In this document: piece after piece, positions 17,550 to 25,139 of the stretch | How the letters are laid out: the number at the start of each line of letters is the position of its first letter | Numbering within the stretch: position 1 is the stretch's first letter | Source: Candidatus Intricatilinea gracilis | GTDB taxonomy: Bacteria > Pseudomonadota > Gammaproteobacteria > Burkholderiales > Burkholderiaceae_C | Assembly: GCA_016702605.1 (NCBI GenBank) | Contig: JADJDQ010000021.1 | Location: forward strand, 434,001-498,000 | Length of the DNA: 64,000 bases | Direction of reading: 5' to 3' | The notes under the pieces: generated by a model | What the model was told of the DNA's origin: nothing | Databases searched by the model: none | The model's input: only the letters and a program-made list of their open reading frames with translations | Made by a program: the position numbers and the translations under genes

Positions 17550-18101
17550 GTGCCGCCATCGACGACGAATGCGCAACGTGCAGGCAATGAAGCGCCACGA
17601 GCGACCGCAGTGGCTCAGCCGGCCAGTGCCGCAGCGTCACCGGTGAGTACACCAACGCCAAAGGCCGATGCCGCCGGGCGATGCGCCAGGGCGCGCGCGC
17701 AGCGAGCCGGTGCGCAACCTTCACCTGCGAGCGCGGCAGCGCAACCATCCACATCTGGGTCGCGCGCGCCTGTCACCGCTGGCCGTGCGATCAGGCCTGC
17801 GGTCTGCTGACCACCTTGTCCTCGACCCGCCGTGGCTGCCGCTTCAACGGTCTTCGCCCGACGCGGTTGAGCGCCGGTCCGCGACCGGCGCACTTCTCGG
17901 CGCGTGACCCGTTCCTCTTTCGAAACTTCAGTTGTCGATCTGCCTCCAGCAACGACTGACTGCCCTGCTGCGGGTGCAGTCGATCGGTGGCGGGCGCCGA
18001 ACTCCCGGTCCGCGGTCCATTGCGGTCATTAAACACCAAGCCCACAATTCACGTACGCGGCCGCGGAACAAGCTTGTGCGACCGCATTCGCCAGTTGCAG
18101 C
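17550..18101. other. Region between the 21-bp repeat and the anti-sigma gene
   Basis: About 550 bases. The plus-strand frame of the repeat stays open to about 17810 but becomes Ala/Arg/Pro-rich low complexity. No gene is supported. Confidence 0.35.
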
Positions 18102-18728
18102 TTACTGAACTGGTACGACAGCCAGCTCTAATGTTCCATCCCCATCCAAGCCTGTTTCCAGAGGCACCAGGCGGGCATTGACCGCATTGACGGCGCCGGC
18201 TGGAACGCGAATCCGCAAGACCACGCCATCTCCCTCCCGCGCTATCGTCACCTCGGCCTGCAGGCTGCGCAGTTCTGCAGCCAGCGCTTGCGCAGATTCC
18301 GTCGGCCGTTCTACCAACCAGCGCGGACCACTCGAAGGCTGACCGGTGATGCCCCGCACGGTGGCCTCAGGGCTCCTGTCAACCGTTTGCATGACAGTAA
18401 CGAGCCCCACACCAAGCAAGATTGCAGCTGCCCACCCCCACCAGCGCGAGAGCCATGGCCCGTTGGCTGAATCTTCGGCACGCGCGCTCCCGGTGCGTTC
18501 CGTGCCATTCGACGCCCCCCACTTTTCTGATGCCGATTGGGCAAGCGACCTAGCTTCGACGTTGCGCCAGGATGCCACCACTTCGTCCTTTGAGTTCGAG
18601 TCAAGGGCATCGCGAATGCGGGCACCCTCCGAGTGATCTGCACCATGGCCGCGTCGTCCCGCAAGGCCATCAAACCACGCCTCGGTGGCAATGGCATCCG
18701 CGTCGTCGGCTGGGCGCTCATTCTTCAT
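18102..18728 (-). CDS. Single-pass membrane protein, putative anti-sigma factor
   Basis: A 208-residue protein whose start overlaps the end of the ECF sigma gene by 11 bases, so the two are translationally coupled. Residues 1-94 are polar (EAWFDGLAGRRGHGADHSEG). A single membrane helix follows at about 96-113 (WWGWAAAILLGVGLVTVM), and residues 114-208 form an alpha/beta-looking outer domain (AQALAAELRSLQAEVTIARE, DGVVLRIRVPAGAVNAVNAR). Cytoplasmic N-terminus, one membrane pass and a periplasmic sensor domain is the standard anti-sigma layout. No zinc-binding HxxxCxxC motif is present, so it is not a ZAS-type anti-sigma. The function is inferred from position and topology. Confidence 0.75.
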   Translation of the reverse strand: MKNERPADDADAIATEAWFDGLAGRRGHGADHSEGARIRDALDSNSKDEVVASWRNVEARSLAQSASEKWGASNGTERTGSARAEDSANGPWLSRWWGWAAAILLGVGLVTVMQTVDRSPEATVRGITGQPSSGPRWLVERPTESAQALAAELRSLQAEVTIAREGDGVVLRIRVPAGAVNAVNARLVPLETGLDGDGTLELAVVPVQ

Positions 18729-19329
18729 GGCAGTGCCCGATGTACGCCTTGAACTTTGACTTGCATTGAGAGAGGTACTCCGTGGCGGCGTGAGTAGACC
18801 GACCGAGGAACTCCGCCAACTCTTCGCGGGTAAGTTCCTCGACGATCGCCAAAAAGATAACCTGGGCCCGTTCCGGATGGTCCTTGCTGAATGCTTCGAA
18901 ACCTCGTCGGACGCAATCTCTGCAATCGATGAGATGCGGATCCTGGTGAATGGTCAGGGCATCGACATCGACCGGCTCGCCGTCGTGCATGGCCGGGTCG
19001 ATGGCCGGCTTGCGGCGATGCTCGAGCAGGAGGTTCTGCGCGATGGTCCACAGCCAAGTCGACATCTTGCTGCTACCTCGGAATTGGCCCAGACCCCGCA
19101 ACGCTCGCGCGAACGCCTCCTGCGTCAGATCCTCGGAAGCCGCGTCACCCACGCCACTTCGACGGTAGTAGGCTTTGACCTTCCTCGCATGCGTCCCATA
19201 GAGCGCCTCGAGTGCGGCTGTACGGGCTTCGAGTGACTCCTCGCGGATGGGACCAATCGCACTCGCAGGCAGGCGCTCGCCCCTGAGATCGGGTGATGTT
19301 GCTGCATCCAATGAAGTGCCCTCGGCCAT
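18718..19329 (-). CDS. ECF-type RNA polymerase sigma factor
   Basis: Extracytoplasmic-function sigma factor (203 aa from ATG 19329; a GTG at 19419 would give 233 aa). Region 2 reads ALEALYGTHARKVKAYYRRS, the core-binding SEDLTQEAFARALRGLGQFR and STWLWTIAQNLLLEHRR. Region 4 reads AQVIFLAIVEELTREELAEF, then LGRSTHAATEYLSQCKSKFK. The linker holds a CRDC motif (about residue 140). The downstream overlapping gene is a probable anti-sigma protein. The divergent caspase-like gene begins about 75 bases away, so the short intergenic region at 19330-19403 may contain the sigma factor's own target promoters. Confidence 0.92.
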   Translation of the reverse strand: MAEGTSLDAATSPDLRGERLPASAIGPIREESLEARTAALEALYGTHARKVKAYYRRSGVGDAASEDLTQEAFARALRGLGQFRGSSKMSTWLWTIAQNLLLEHRRKPAIDPAMHDGEPVDVDALTIHQDPHLIDCRDCVRRGFEAFSKDHPERAQVIFLAIVEELTREELAEFLGRSTHAATEYLSQCKSKFKAYIGHCHEE

Positions 19330-19403
19330 GCCAGGAAACTGCTGAGTGAATTCGAACCCGTTGGAAAGGGCCAATGCAGTGTAGTCACCGTTTCGATACG
19401 CCC

Positions 19404-20396
19404 ATGCCAGCTCGATCACCTGCGGGCCGCGGCTGGCGTGCGCGCGTGCGCAGAAAGGCGACGCGTTTGGGCGCGCCCTGGCGTGTAGTCGTGTTCGTGC
19501 TGTGGGTGCTGGCCTCGCCGTTGGCCTGGGCCGAAAGACATGCGCTTCTGATCGCCGTTAACCGCGTCGAGGCGCTGCCGGAACGGCTGCGGCTCAGGGG
19601 GCCCGCCAACGATGTCGGGTTGATGCACCGCACCTTGCTCGAACTCGGTGTACCTGCCGCACACATCACCGTACTGGCGCAACGTTCGCCCCTGGCCGCC
19701 GCCGCCCCCACGCATGCCGAGGTGCAGCGGGCCATGCAGCGCATCGGGCGTACCGTCGGCGCCGGCGACACGGTGGTCCTTCACCTGGCCGGCCACGGCG
19801 TGCAGGTCCCCCAGGCGCTGCCGCTGCGGGCGGGTGCTGCGTCCGAGCCCGACGGCCTCGACGAGGTCTTCCTGCTGCAGGACAGCGGCCCCTGGGATGC
19901 GGCCACGGGCCAACTGCCGCGCGCGCTGCGCGACGACGACATCGGCGCCTGGATCGACGCCCTCGTCGACCGGGGCGCACGTGTCTTCGCCGTTTTCGAC
20001 AGCTGCCACGCCGCCGGCATGGCGCGCGAGCCGTCACCGTATGCGCGCTGGCGATCGGTTGCTGCGGCGGAACTGGGTGTTCCGACACATCCCGCAGCGG
20101 GCCGGCCCGCGCCAGGCCAAGTTCTCGCGTACCACCCTGCACGCACCGACGGCCGGGTGCTGGCCTATGCGGCGCGTGGCCATGAACTGGCGGCCGAGGA
20201 GTGGTTGCCCAAGGGCGGCAGCCTTGCCAGCGCACGCGTGCACGGCGTGTTCAGCTGGGAGATGGCCGGCGCCTTGTCAGCCGGCGCGCGCAACGCAACC
20301 GATCTGGCCACGGCCCTGCGCACGCGCTACAGAACGGCGCAGCGCGTGCGCCCGACCCCACTGATCACCGGCGACGGGCCACTCTTCGCGAACTGA
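19404..20396 (+). CDS. Caspase-like (peptidase C14) protease with N-terminal export signal
   Basis: A 330-residue caspase-fold protein. A basic N-terminus and one hydrophobic segment (about residues 30-48, VVVFVLWVLASPLAWA) precede the domain start ERHALLIAVNRVEALP. The catalytic dyad is intact: His131 in VVLHLAGHGVQ and Cys201 in VFAVFDSCHAAGM. The ANDVGLMHRTLLELG helix of metacaspase-like proteins is also present. Substrates of this class usually have basic or Asp residues at P1, which cannot be told here. The signal suggests the protease domain acts outside the cytoplasm. An upstream ATG at 19374 is possible but would overlap the divergent sigma gene's leader. Confidence 0.85.
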   Translation: MPARSPAGRGWRARVRRKATRLGAPWRVVVFVLWVLASPLAWAERHALLIAVNRVEALPERLRLRGPANDVGLMHRTLLELGVPAAHITVLAQRSPLAAAAPTHAEVQRAMQRIGRTVGAGDTVVLHLAGHGVQVPQALPLRAGAASEPDGLDEVFLLQDSGPWDAATGQLPRALRDDDIGAWIDALVDRGARVFAVFDSCHAAGMAREPSPYARWRSVAAAELGVPTHPAAGRPAPGQVLAYHPARTDGRVLAYAARGHELAAEEWLPKGGSLASARVHGVFSWEMAGALSAGARNATDLATALRTRYRTAQRVRPTPLITGDGPLFAN

Positions 20397-20496
20397 TCCT
20401 GGGCCGCGTCAGCGATGGCGCCACGCCGACAGTTCCTGAGATTCCGCACACTCCCGCATCACATCACTTCAAAGGCTGTATCGAGCCGGAGGAGTG

Positions 20497-21198
20497 ATGC
20501 TGGTGAAGCACGTGAGGTCTGCGATCGATTTGCCCGACCGCGCAAGGGGGGACGAAGCAGACCCGTGGACGCCGCTGGGTGAATTCATGCTGCGCCGCAA
20601 TTCGGAGCTCGGGCTCAGCGTATCCGCGGTCGCACAACGGGTTGGCATGTCGCGCGCCACTTGGTACCGCATCGCCCGCGGCGAAGTGGCCTCTCCCGGT
20701 GTTCGTGTCCTTCGCGGGCTGTCGCGTGTCTACCGAGTGCCGGCCGCCGAACTGCTCGCGCTAGCGGGCACATCGGGAATGCCGCGGCCGGGGCCGACGA
20801 CACAAGCGACGGCACCCACACAGGAGCCGGGAGACGCACTCTGGCGTTGCCGGCACCAGCACCAAGTTCAAACGGGCTCCTGGGTCGACGTCTACTTGGC
20901 GCTTTTAAACCTCTCGGACAGCGCGTGGCTGGGAGCCGAGGTGCGCACCATCCATGACAGGTGGCTCGCATTCGACGACTCGAGCGATGCGCAAGAACTT
21001 GCCTGCGGTAATGCCAACGGCCCAACATCCGGCCGCACTGCGCTTCCGCCGACCGGTCCGGGCGATTGGGCTGTGGCCCACCTGAGGCTGCGCGCACCGC
21101 AAGTCGCCGGGCGATTTGCACTATGTCTCGTCCTGCACACAGCGCCGGCGCAGCCGCCCGTGGGTACCACCGTAGCTCTGTTCCTTGAGGCGAAGTGA
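20497..21198 (+). CDS. XRE-type HTH protein with C-terminal NBR1-Ig-like domain
   Basis: A 233-residue two-domain protein. About residues 25-75 form a lambda-repressor-type helix-turn-helix (MLRRNSELGLSVSAVAQRVG, MSRATWYRIARGEVASPGVR). Residues 110-233 are a beta-sandwich whose pattern (VDVYLALLNLSDSAWLGAEV, WAVAHLRLRAPQVAGRFALC) matches NBR1-Ig-like domains found in bacterial regulatory and conflict proteins. ATG 20497 is chosen because CGGAGGA sits just upstream; GTG 20494 is too close to it. It follows the caspase-like gene by about 100 bases on the same strand. A role as regulator of the neighbouring protease cluster is inferred. Confidence 0.82.
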   Translation: MLVKHVRSAIDLPDRARGDEADPWTPLGEFMLRRNSELGLSVSAVAQRVGMSRATWYRIARGEVASPGVRVLRGLSRVYRVPAAELLALAGTSGMPRPGPTTQATAPTQEPGDALWRCRHQHQVQTGSWVDVYLALLNLSDSAWLGAEVRTIHDRWLAFDDSSDAQELACGNANGPTSGRTALPPTGPGDWAVAHLRLRAPQVAGRFALCLVLHTAPAQPPVGTTVALFLEAK

Positions 21199-21383
21199 CG
21201 ATGCAACTGATACGGACATCAAATGCAGTCAACCCACTCCGCCCACCGAATCGCAGTGGTACTAATTCACGAACAAAAACGACCTGTCCCGAATCTGGTA
21301 CAGGTGGCCCCATACCCTTCGCGGTACCCAATGGCCAGCCGAACATACAGATTCAACATGACCACTACCCACCGATTCAATGA
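21195..21383 (+). CDS. Possible small translationally coupled ORF
   Basis: A GTG at 21195 overlaps the stop of the HTH gene and opens a 62-codon frame (or ATG 21201, 60 codons). It is Pro/Asn/Thr-rich with no recognised motif, signal or helix. Base composition here is already falling compared with the upstream genes. It may be a real small product or chance. Confidence 0.2.
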   Translation: MTMQLIRTSNAVNPLRPPNRSGTNSRTKTTCPESGTGGPIPFAVPNGQPNIQIQHDHYPPIQ

Positions 21384-21568
21384 GTCAAATTCGGTATCCA
21401 AGGGTAAGTTCCGCGGAAACGAGTGGGCGGCTCTTTGTGGAACGCCTAGCCATAGAAACTGAGGTTCAAGGAAGATCCGATGTCATGCCATCTTGAAATC
21501 ATCCCCGTCTGAAAATCAATGAGCGGGGCACCCCGTTTGAAGTCCTCACGAAACTCTGAAAGGCAAAC
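21384..21568. other. Leader region of the 21569-24916 operon
   Basis: AT-richer spacer upstream of three co-directional unknown genes. It probably contains their promoter; no consensus was confidently picked. GAAAGG at about 21558-21563 may serve as the ribosome binding site of the next gene. Confidence 0.3.
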
Positions 21569-22273
21569 ATGCACTATTTTGTGCGCCAGGCATTCGCTGT
21601 CAAACCCATCACATCGTTCTTTTTAGTAATACAACTGCTAGGCAGTGGAGTGGCACTAGCACAGTCAGGCCCATTGAGTATCGAAGAGAAAATTCAGGAT
21701 ACCGGCCAAGGAGTTGGCCGCTTTCGAGGTGGAGTTTACGGCTCTCTTGGATGGGGTCACGGCACGCGGATCTCTACTCCCAACGGCGGAAGTACCGGCC
21801 CTTCCGGACTGCACGTGGAAGCTGGAGTCTATGGTCTTTTCAACCCGATTCGTGATTTCGCAGATATCGAAACTGGACTCAGCCTCACCGGGATGACATC
21901 CAGCTCAACTCAGTCCAATAATGGCGCGGTTTCGAACAAGACGGGTTATATTGCAGGTCAGATATATGCGGGACCGGTATTCAGGCTCGGCCAATCCGGT
22001 AGTGCATTGGCCGTTGGGATGCAAGCTTTAGTCGGCACCAAAATCGTAAAGAACGGCGAAGACACCTTCGTGAAGCAATATCCACCCAAAATGAAACCAA
22101 AGCCAGGGCTCTACGTTGAGTACCAGTATCAACGCGGTCTTGACAATGCGATCTATTTCAGTCGTCTGACCGTTACAAAGTATGAGGTCACCTTCCAAGG
22201 TGCACCTGCATCCGTCAATGATCAAGGAAAAGGCAACACCTTGCTAACCCTACAGTTTGGTATCAAGAACTGA
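21569..22273 (+). CDS. Exported protein, probable outer-membrane beta-barrel
   Basis: A 234-residue protein of unknown family. A signal peptide covers about residues 1-32 (FFLVIQLLGSGVALAQ). The rest alternates polar and apolar residues with many Gly and aromatic positions (RFRGGVYGSLGWGHGTRIST, AGQIYAGPVFRLGQSGSALA). It ends with a strand TLLTLQFGIKN, so a small outer-membrane barrel is likely. It is the first gene of a tight three-gene group (7-base gap to the next). Its lower GC than the core genes suggests joint acquisition with the following genes. Confidence 0.75.
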   Translation: MHYFVRQAFAVKPITSFFLVIQLLGSGVALAQSGPLSIEEKIQDTGQGVGRFRGGVYGSLGWGHGTRISTPNGGSTGPSGLHVEAGVYGLFNPIRDFADIETGLSLTGMTSSSTQSNNGAVSNKTGYIAGQIYAGPVFRLGQSGSALAVGMQALVGTKIVKNGEDTFVKQYPPKMKPKPGLYVEYQYQRGLDNAIYFSRLTVTKYEVTFQGAPASVNDQGKGNTLLTLQFGIKN

Positions 22274-22280
22274 GTGAAAG

Positions 22281-24479
22281 ATGCGCACGGACAGAAGTAC
22301 ATACAGGGAGATCATCGGCGCCTTAGGTCGACTGACACTCGCATTAGCCGTTTGTGGCTCATCGGCGACGCCGGTTGCCGCGCAGCTTTCTGAGTGTCGC
22401 GTCGACTTCTCGCGCTCAGGAGCCCAGGGAGGCGACCTCTACGTCAATGACAAAAACGAGGCATATGTCGTTGCGCGCTTCGCCGATTCACGGTTCGACA
22501 ATACGTCCGAAGTCTTCCGCTTGCGCAACTGCAAGTCGATTGCCGATGGTGTTACAGCCAAATCAAATTTTGAGCAGACATTCCGCAATGGCGGTTTCAA
22601 AGAGTACGCGCTAACCTTTAAGCGTAGCAAGAGTCTCGTCAACTCAATCTACGGCCAAGTCAACGTTACCCTTTCCGCAGCGGGTATCGAGGCCCGCGTG
22701 AACACTGTGACGCCTGAGCGTCTCGCCGGTTTGCGGGCCTTGATGAGTCTCGTCACATTGCAACAAGCAGTGCCAGCCTCGGCATTGGAGGTTATAGCCA
22801 ACGACCCGCAACTGGAATTGCTGGAATCTTCCGAGTTTGCCGGAGTACAGCCAAATGCCATGCGGGGCGATGTGCTCGGGCGTAAGTATCTTAGCCTGCC
22901 AGACGAATACAAGCATCTGGCAGGCAGTCAGGTTCACCGGGTAATCAACGACTACTACCCAAGCCGACTGACCGATGCCGTACGGACGAGACTGCCGAAC
23001 GATCAAGCACTTGCCGAAACACTCGATGCTGGCTTCGCACAGCGCATGGCAATGTTGCCTCGCACATCAGGGGAGGCTGCGATCAACTCAGGGTTTGCCG
23101 TGGTGGATAAAGTCCGGCATCACTCTCCTGTCGTTGTAAAACTTTACCTCTCGGCTTTGGCCGAGAGGGCTTCATTCGACACGCTGGCGTCGGGTCTCCG
23201 CAATGTAAGCGCAGCGGAAAGCTTCAAATACGACTCACCTGTCCGCCGTGAGGTTGGCGCATTACTGGATGCGTCATATCTAAGGCATCTCGAATCAAGG
23301 GCAAATTCGATTGCGGTGGCATCGTCTGGCTACGACCGCCTCAAAGAATTGGGTTTCAGCTCGGCTGTGATACGCAATCGCTGGACGGAATTGGTGGCAG
23401 AGCGCGGCAACTTCGATGACATCATTCATCTAGCCCATGCAGCAAAGACGGATTCGAAATTTTCGAGCGAAGAAATTGGACGTGTGGCAGCGATCGCAGA
23501 TGCAGCGGTAGTCAAACAGGTGGATAGTTCGCAGAACCGCATGGCGGCAATCGCATCGGCATATTTACGACTGCTGGCTGCAGGATACGGCTCGACCAAG
23601 GTTCGACATCTCTACATGGAAACAGCCATTGCAATGGCTGATTTCGATGCGGCGCTCAAGCTGCATCACCACATATCGGCTGACGCCGAATTCCGAAGCG
23701 AACCCGGTGCGATCGGTCGCGCGAGAGAACTCGTCGCGCGAAGGTATACAGAAGCGGTGACTGCAGCCAGCGATGCGCAGTCCGCTGCTGTTGCCCGCGA
23801 CGGCCTTATCAAACTTGATAACGCGGGCTTGAAGACGGCGACGGCGGTCAATTTGTGCGAGGCAACGATTCTTCAAAGAGGAAAGTTTCAAGACGCCGTC
23901 GACGTCTTTCGAGCGACCCATGACTGGACACTGGTCGATCGTTTACAGGCGCTGGCAAAACAGTCGAATGAATTGGCGGCGCTCGAGGCCGTTGCCGTCC
24001 AGGTGGTGTCGAGTCCCGCGGTATTGCTGGAAGCAGACTTCAAATTCGACCGGAACAGCCCGCAACAGACCGAACAAGAGCACTTGGGACTTCTCGCACA
24101 ATATACTTTGAACGTCGATCGGCGCTTCAGTGGCAGTGTTACGCTGAAAAACAGGAAGAGCTCGCCGCTAGCACTCAGATATGGAACATACCGTGTCGAA
24201 GTAGTACTGACGCTAACTCTCAACACAATGTTCGAGCGACAGAGCCATTGGAAAGGAAATGCCGACACCACCGACAGCAAGTCGTGGGAGAAGCGCCTGA
24301 AGATTATCGTCAGCCCCGATGGCAAGGGCGGGATGTCGGGAGATGCACAGGTTGACTGGGGATCAATGAAAGTTGTTTCGTTCAAGCGCGGAAGTCAAGG
24401 TGGCTTTGATTTAGAGGCTGTCCGCGACGTCCCAGTTGCTCAAATTTCAGTTCATCAAATCGAGGTCTTCAATCCATGA
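22281..24479 (+). CDS. Large exported protein of unknown function
   Basis: A 732-residue protein, not recognised. A signal peptide (about residues 13-34, LTLALAVCGSSATPVAAQ) leads into an N-terminal beta domain with a conserved-looking cysteine pair (LSECRVDFSRSGAQGGDLYV, SEVFRLRNCKSI). The middle (about residues 150-590) is almost entirely helical, reminiscent of TPR/Sel1-like solenoids but without a clean repeat signature. The C-terminal 130 residues are beta-rich (RFSGSVTLKNRKSSPLALRY, YRVEVVLTLTLNTMFERQSH). It is probably periplasmic or surface-located. Its stop overlaps the start of the next gene (ATGA). Confidence 0.75.
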   Translation: MRTDRSTYREIIGALGRLTLALAVCGSSATPVAAQLSECRVDFSRSGAQGGDLYVNDKNEAYVVARFADSRFDNTSEVFRLRNCKSIADGVTAKSNFEQTFRNGGFKEYALTFKRSKSLVNSIYGQVNVTLSAAGIEARVNTVTPERLAGLRALMSLVTLQQAVPASALEVIANDPQLELLESSEFAGVQPNAMRGDVLGRKYLSLPDEYKHLAGSQVHRVINDYYPSRLTDAVRTRLPNDQALAETLDAGFAQRMAMLPRTSGEAAINSGFAVVDKVRHHSPVVVKLYLSALAERASFDTLASGLRNVSAAESFKYDSPVRREVGALLDASYLRHLESRANSIAVASSGYDRLKELGFSSAVIRNRWTELVAERGNFDDIIHLAHAAKTDSKFSSEEIGRVAAIADAAVVKQVDSSQNRMAAIASAYLRLLAAGYGSTKVRHLYMETAIAMADFDAALKLHHHISADAEFRSEPGAIGRARELVARRYTEAVTAASDAQSAAVARDGLIKLDNAGLKTATAVNLCEATILQRGKFQDAVDVFRATHDWTLVDRLQALAKQSNELAALEAVAVQVVSSPAVLLEADFKFDRNSPQQTEQEHLGLLAQYTLNVDRRFSGSVTLKNRKSSPLALRYGTYRVEVVLTLTLNTMFERQSHWKGNADTTDSKSWEKRLKIIVSPDGKGGMSGDAQVDWGSMKVVSFKRGSQGGFDLEAVRDVPVAQISVHQIEVFNP

Positions 24480-24916
24480 ATCGACCACATGCAGGACTGT
24501 CATTGATAGCGACGATTGCGATCATGGCAATTTCGCCAGAGCCGGCTGATGCGGTGGCGTTTGCTGAATTGATTAAGGCGCCTGTTCCTCCAGCGCAGGA
24601 GTACCAAGATAGCTACGGTTGGTCTCAGATCGCCGAGGCTGGAAGAAATGTCCTGGAATCTGTTGAAAATCGTAGTCGACGACGATCTAGCGGAGGTTCC
24701 ATAGGAAGTGGCACATCAGCAACGTCTAGTGGAGGCAGGACTTGGGTCTGCCAAATCCAGTGCCGAGGGCCCTTGGGCAAGCTTGGATCTCGCCCTCGAC
24801 TTCCAAGTGTGGGGAACACCGACTCGGATGCAAGGAATAATGTGGAGGCCGCAGCGAATAAGCTTTGCATTCCGGAGCCTGGTATCTCATGGGCAGAAGT
24901 AGTTCGTTGCGAGTAG
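24476..24916 (+). CDS. Small exported Ser/Gly-linker protein with C-terminal Cys-rich segment
   Basis: A 146-residue protein, unknown. A signal peptide of about 26 residues (SLIATIAIMAISPEPADA) is followed by a polar helix, a Ser/Gly/Arg linker (RRRSSGGSIGSGTSATSSGG) and a C-terminal piece. That piece has four cysteines in WVCQIQCRGPLGK, NKLCIPEPG and VVRCE. Even numbers of Cys in an exported protein suggest two disulfides. It overlaps the preceding gene by four bases, so the two products are made together. Confidence 0.65.
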   Translation: MNRPHAGLSLIATIAIMAISPEPADAVAFAELIKAPVPPAQEYQDSYGWSQIAEAGRNVLESVENRSRRRSSGGSIGSGTSATSSGGRTWVCQIQCRGPLGKLGSRPRLPSVGNTDSDARNNVEAAANKLCIPEPGISWAEVVRCE

Positions 24917-25139
24917 GGCGTCAAACTCCAAACCCTGAAAGCTTCTGCGATCAATTGGAGCCGCATTCAACAGACATCGGTAGAACGTTTCAAGCGACCG
25001 ACCAAGGTGTGGAGCATTTTGGCGTTTCAACTTCAATGATGAACAGTGAGGGCCGTCTATCCAGACGAGCAATAGGCGAACAATTCCTTATTATAAATGC
25101 ATCAGAAAATGCTTCTTGAAATTTCGTAGAGGACAATCA
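24917..25139. other. Spacer upstream of the subtilase gene
   Basis: About 220 bases, AT-rich, no gene. It contains the ribosome binding site AGAGGA (25128-25133) of the subtilase and probably its promoter. Confidence 0.35.
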
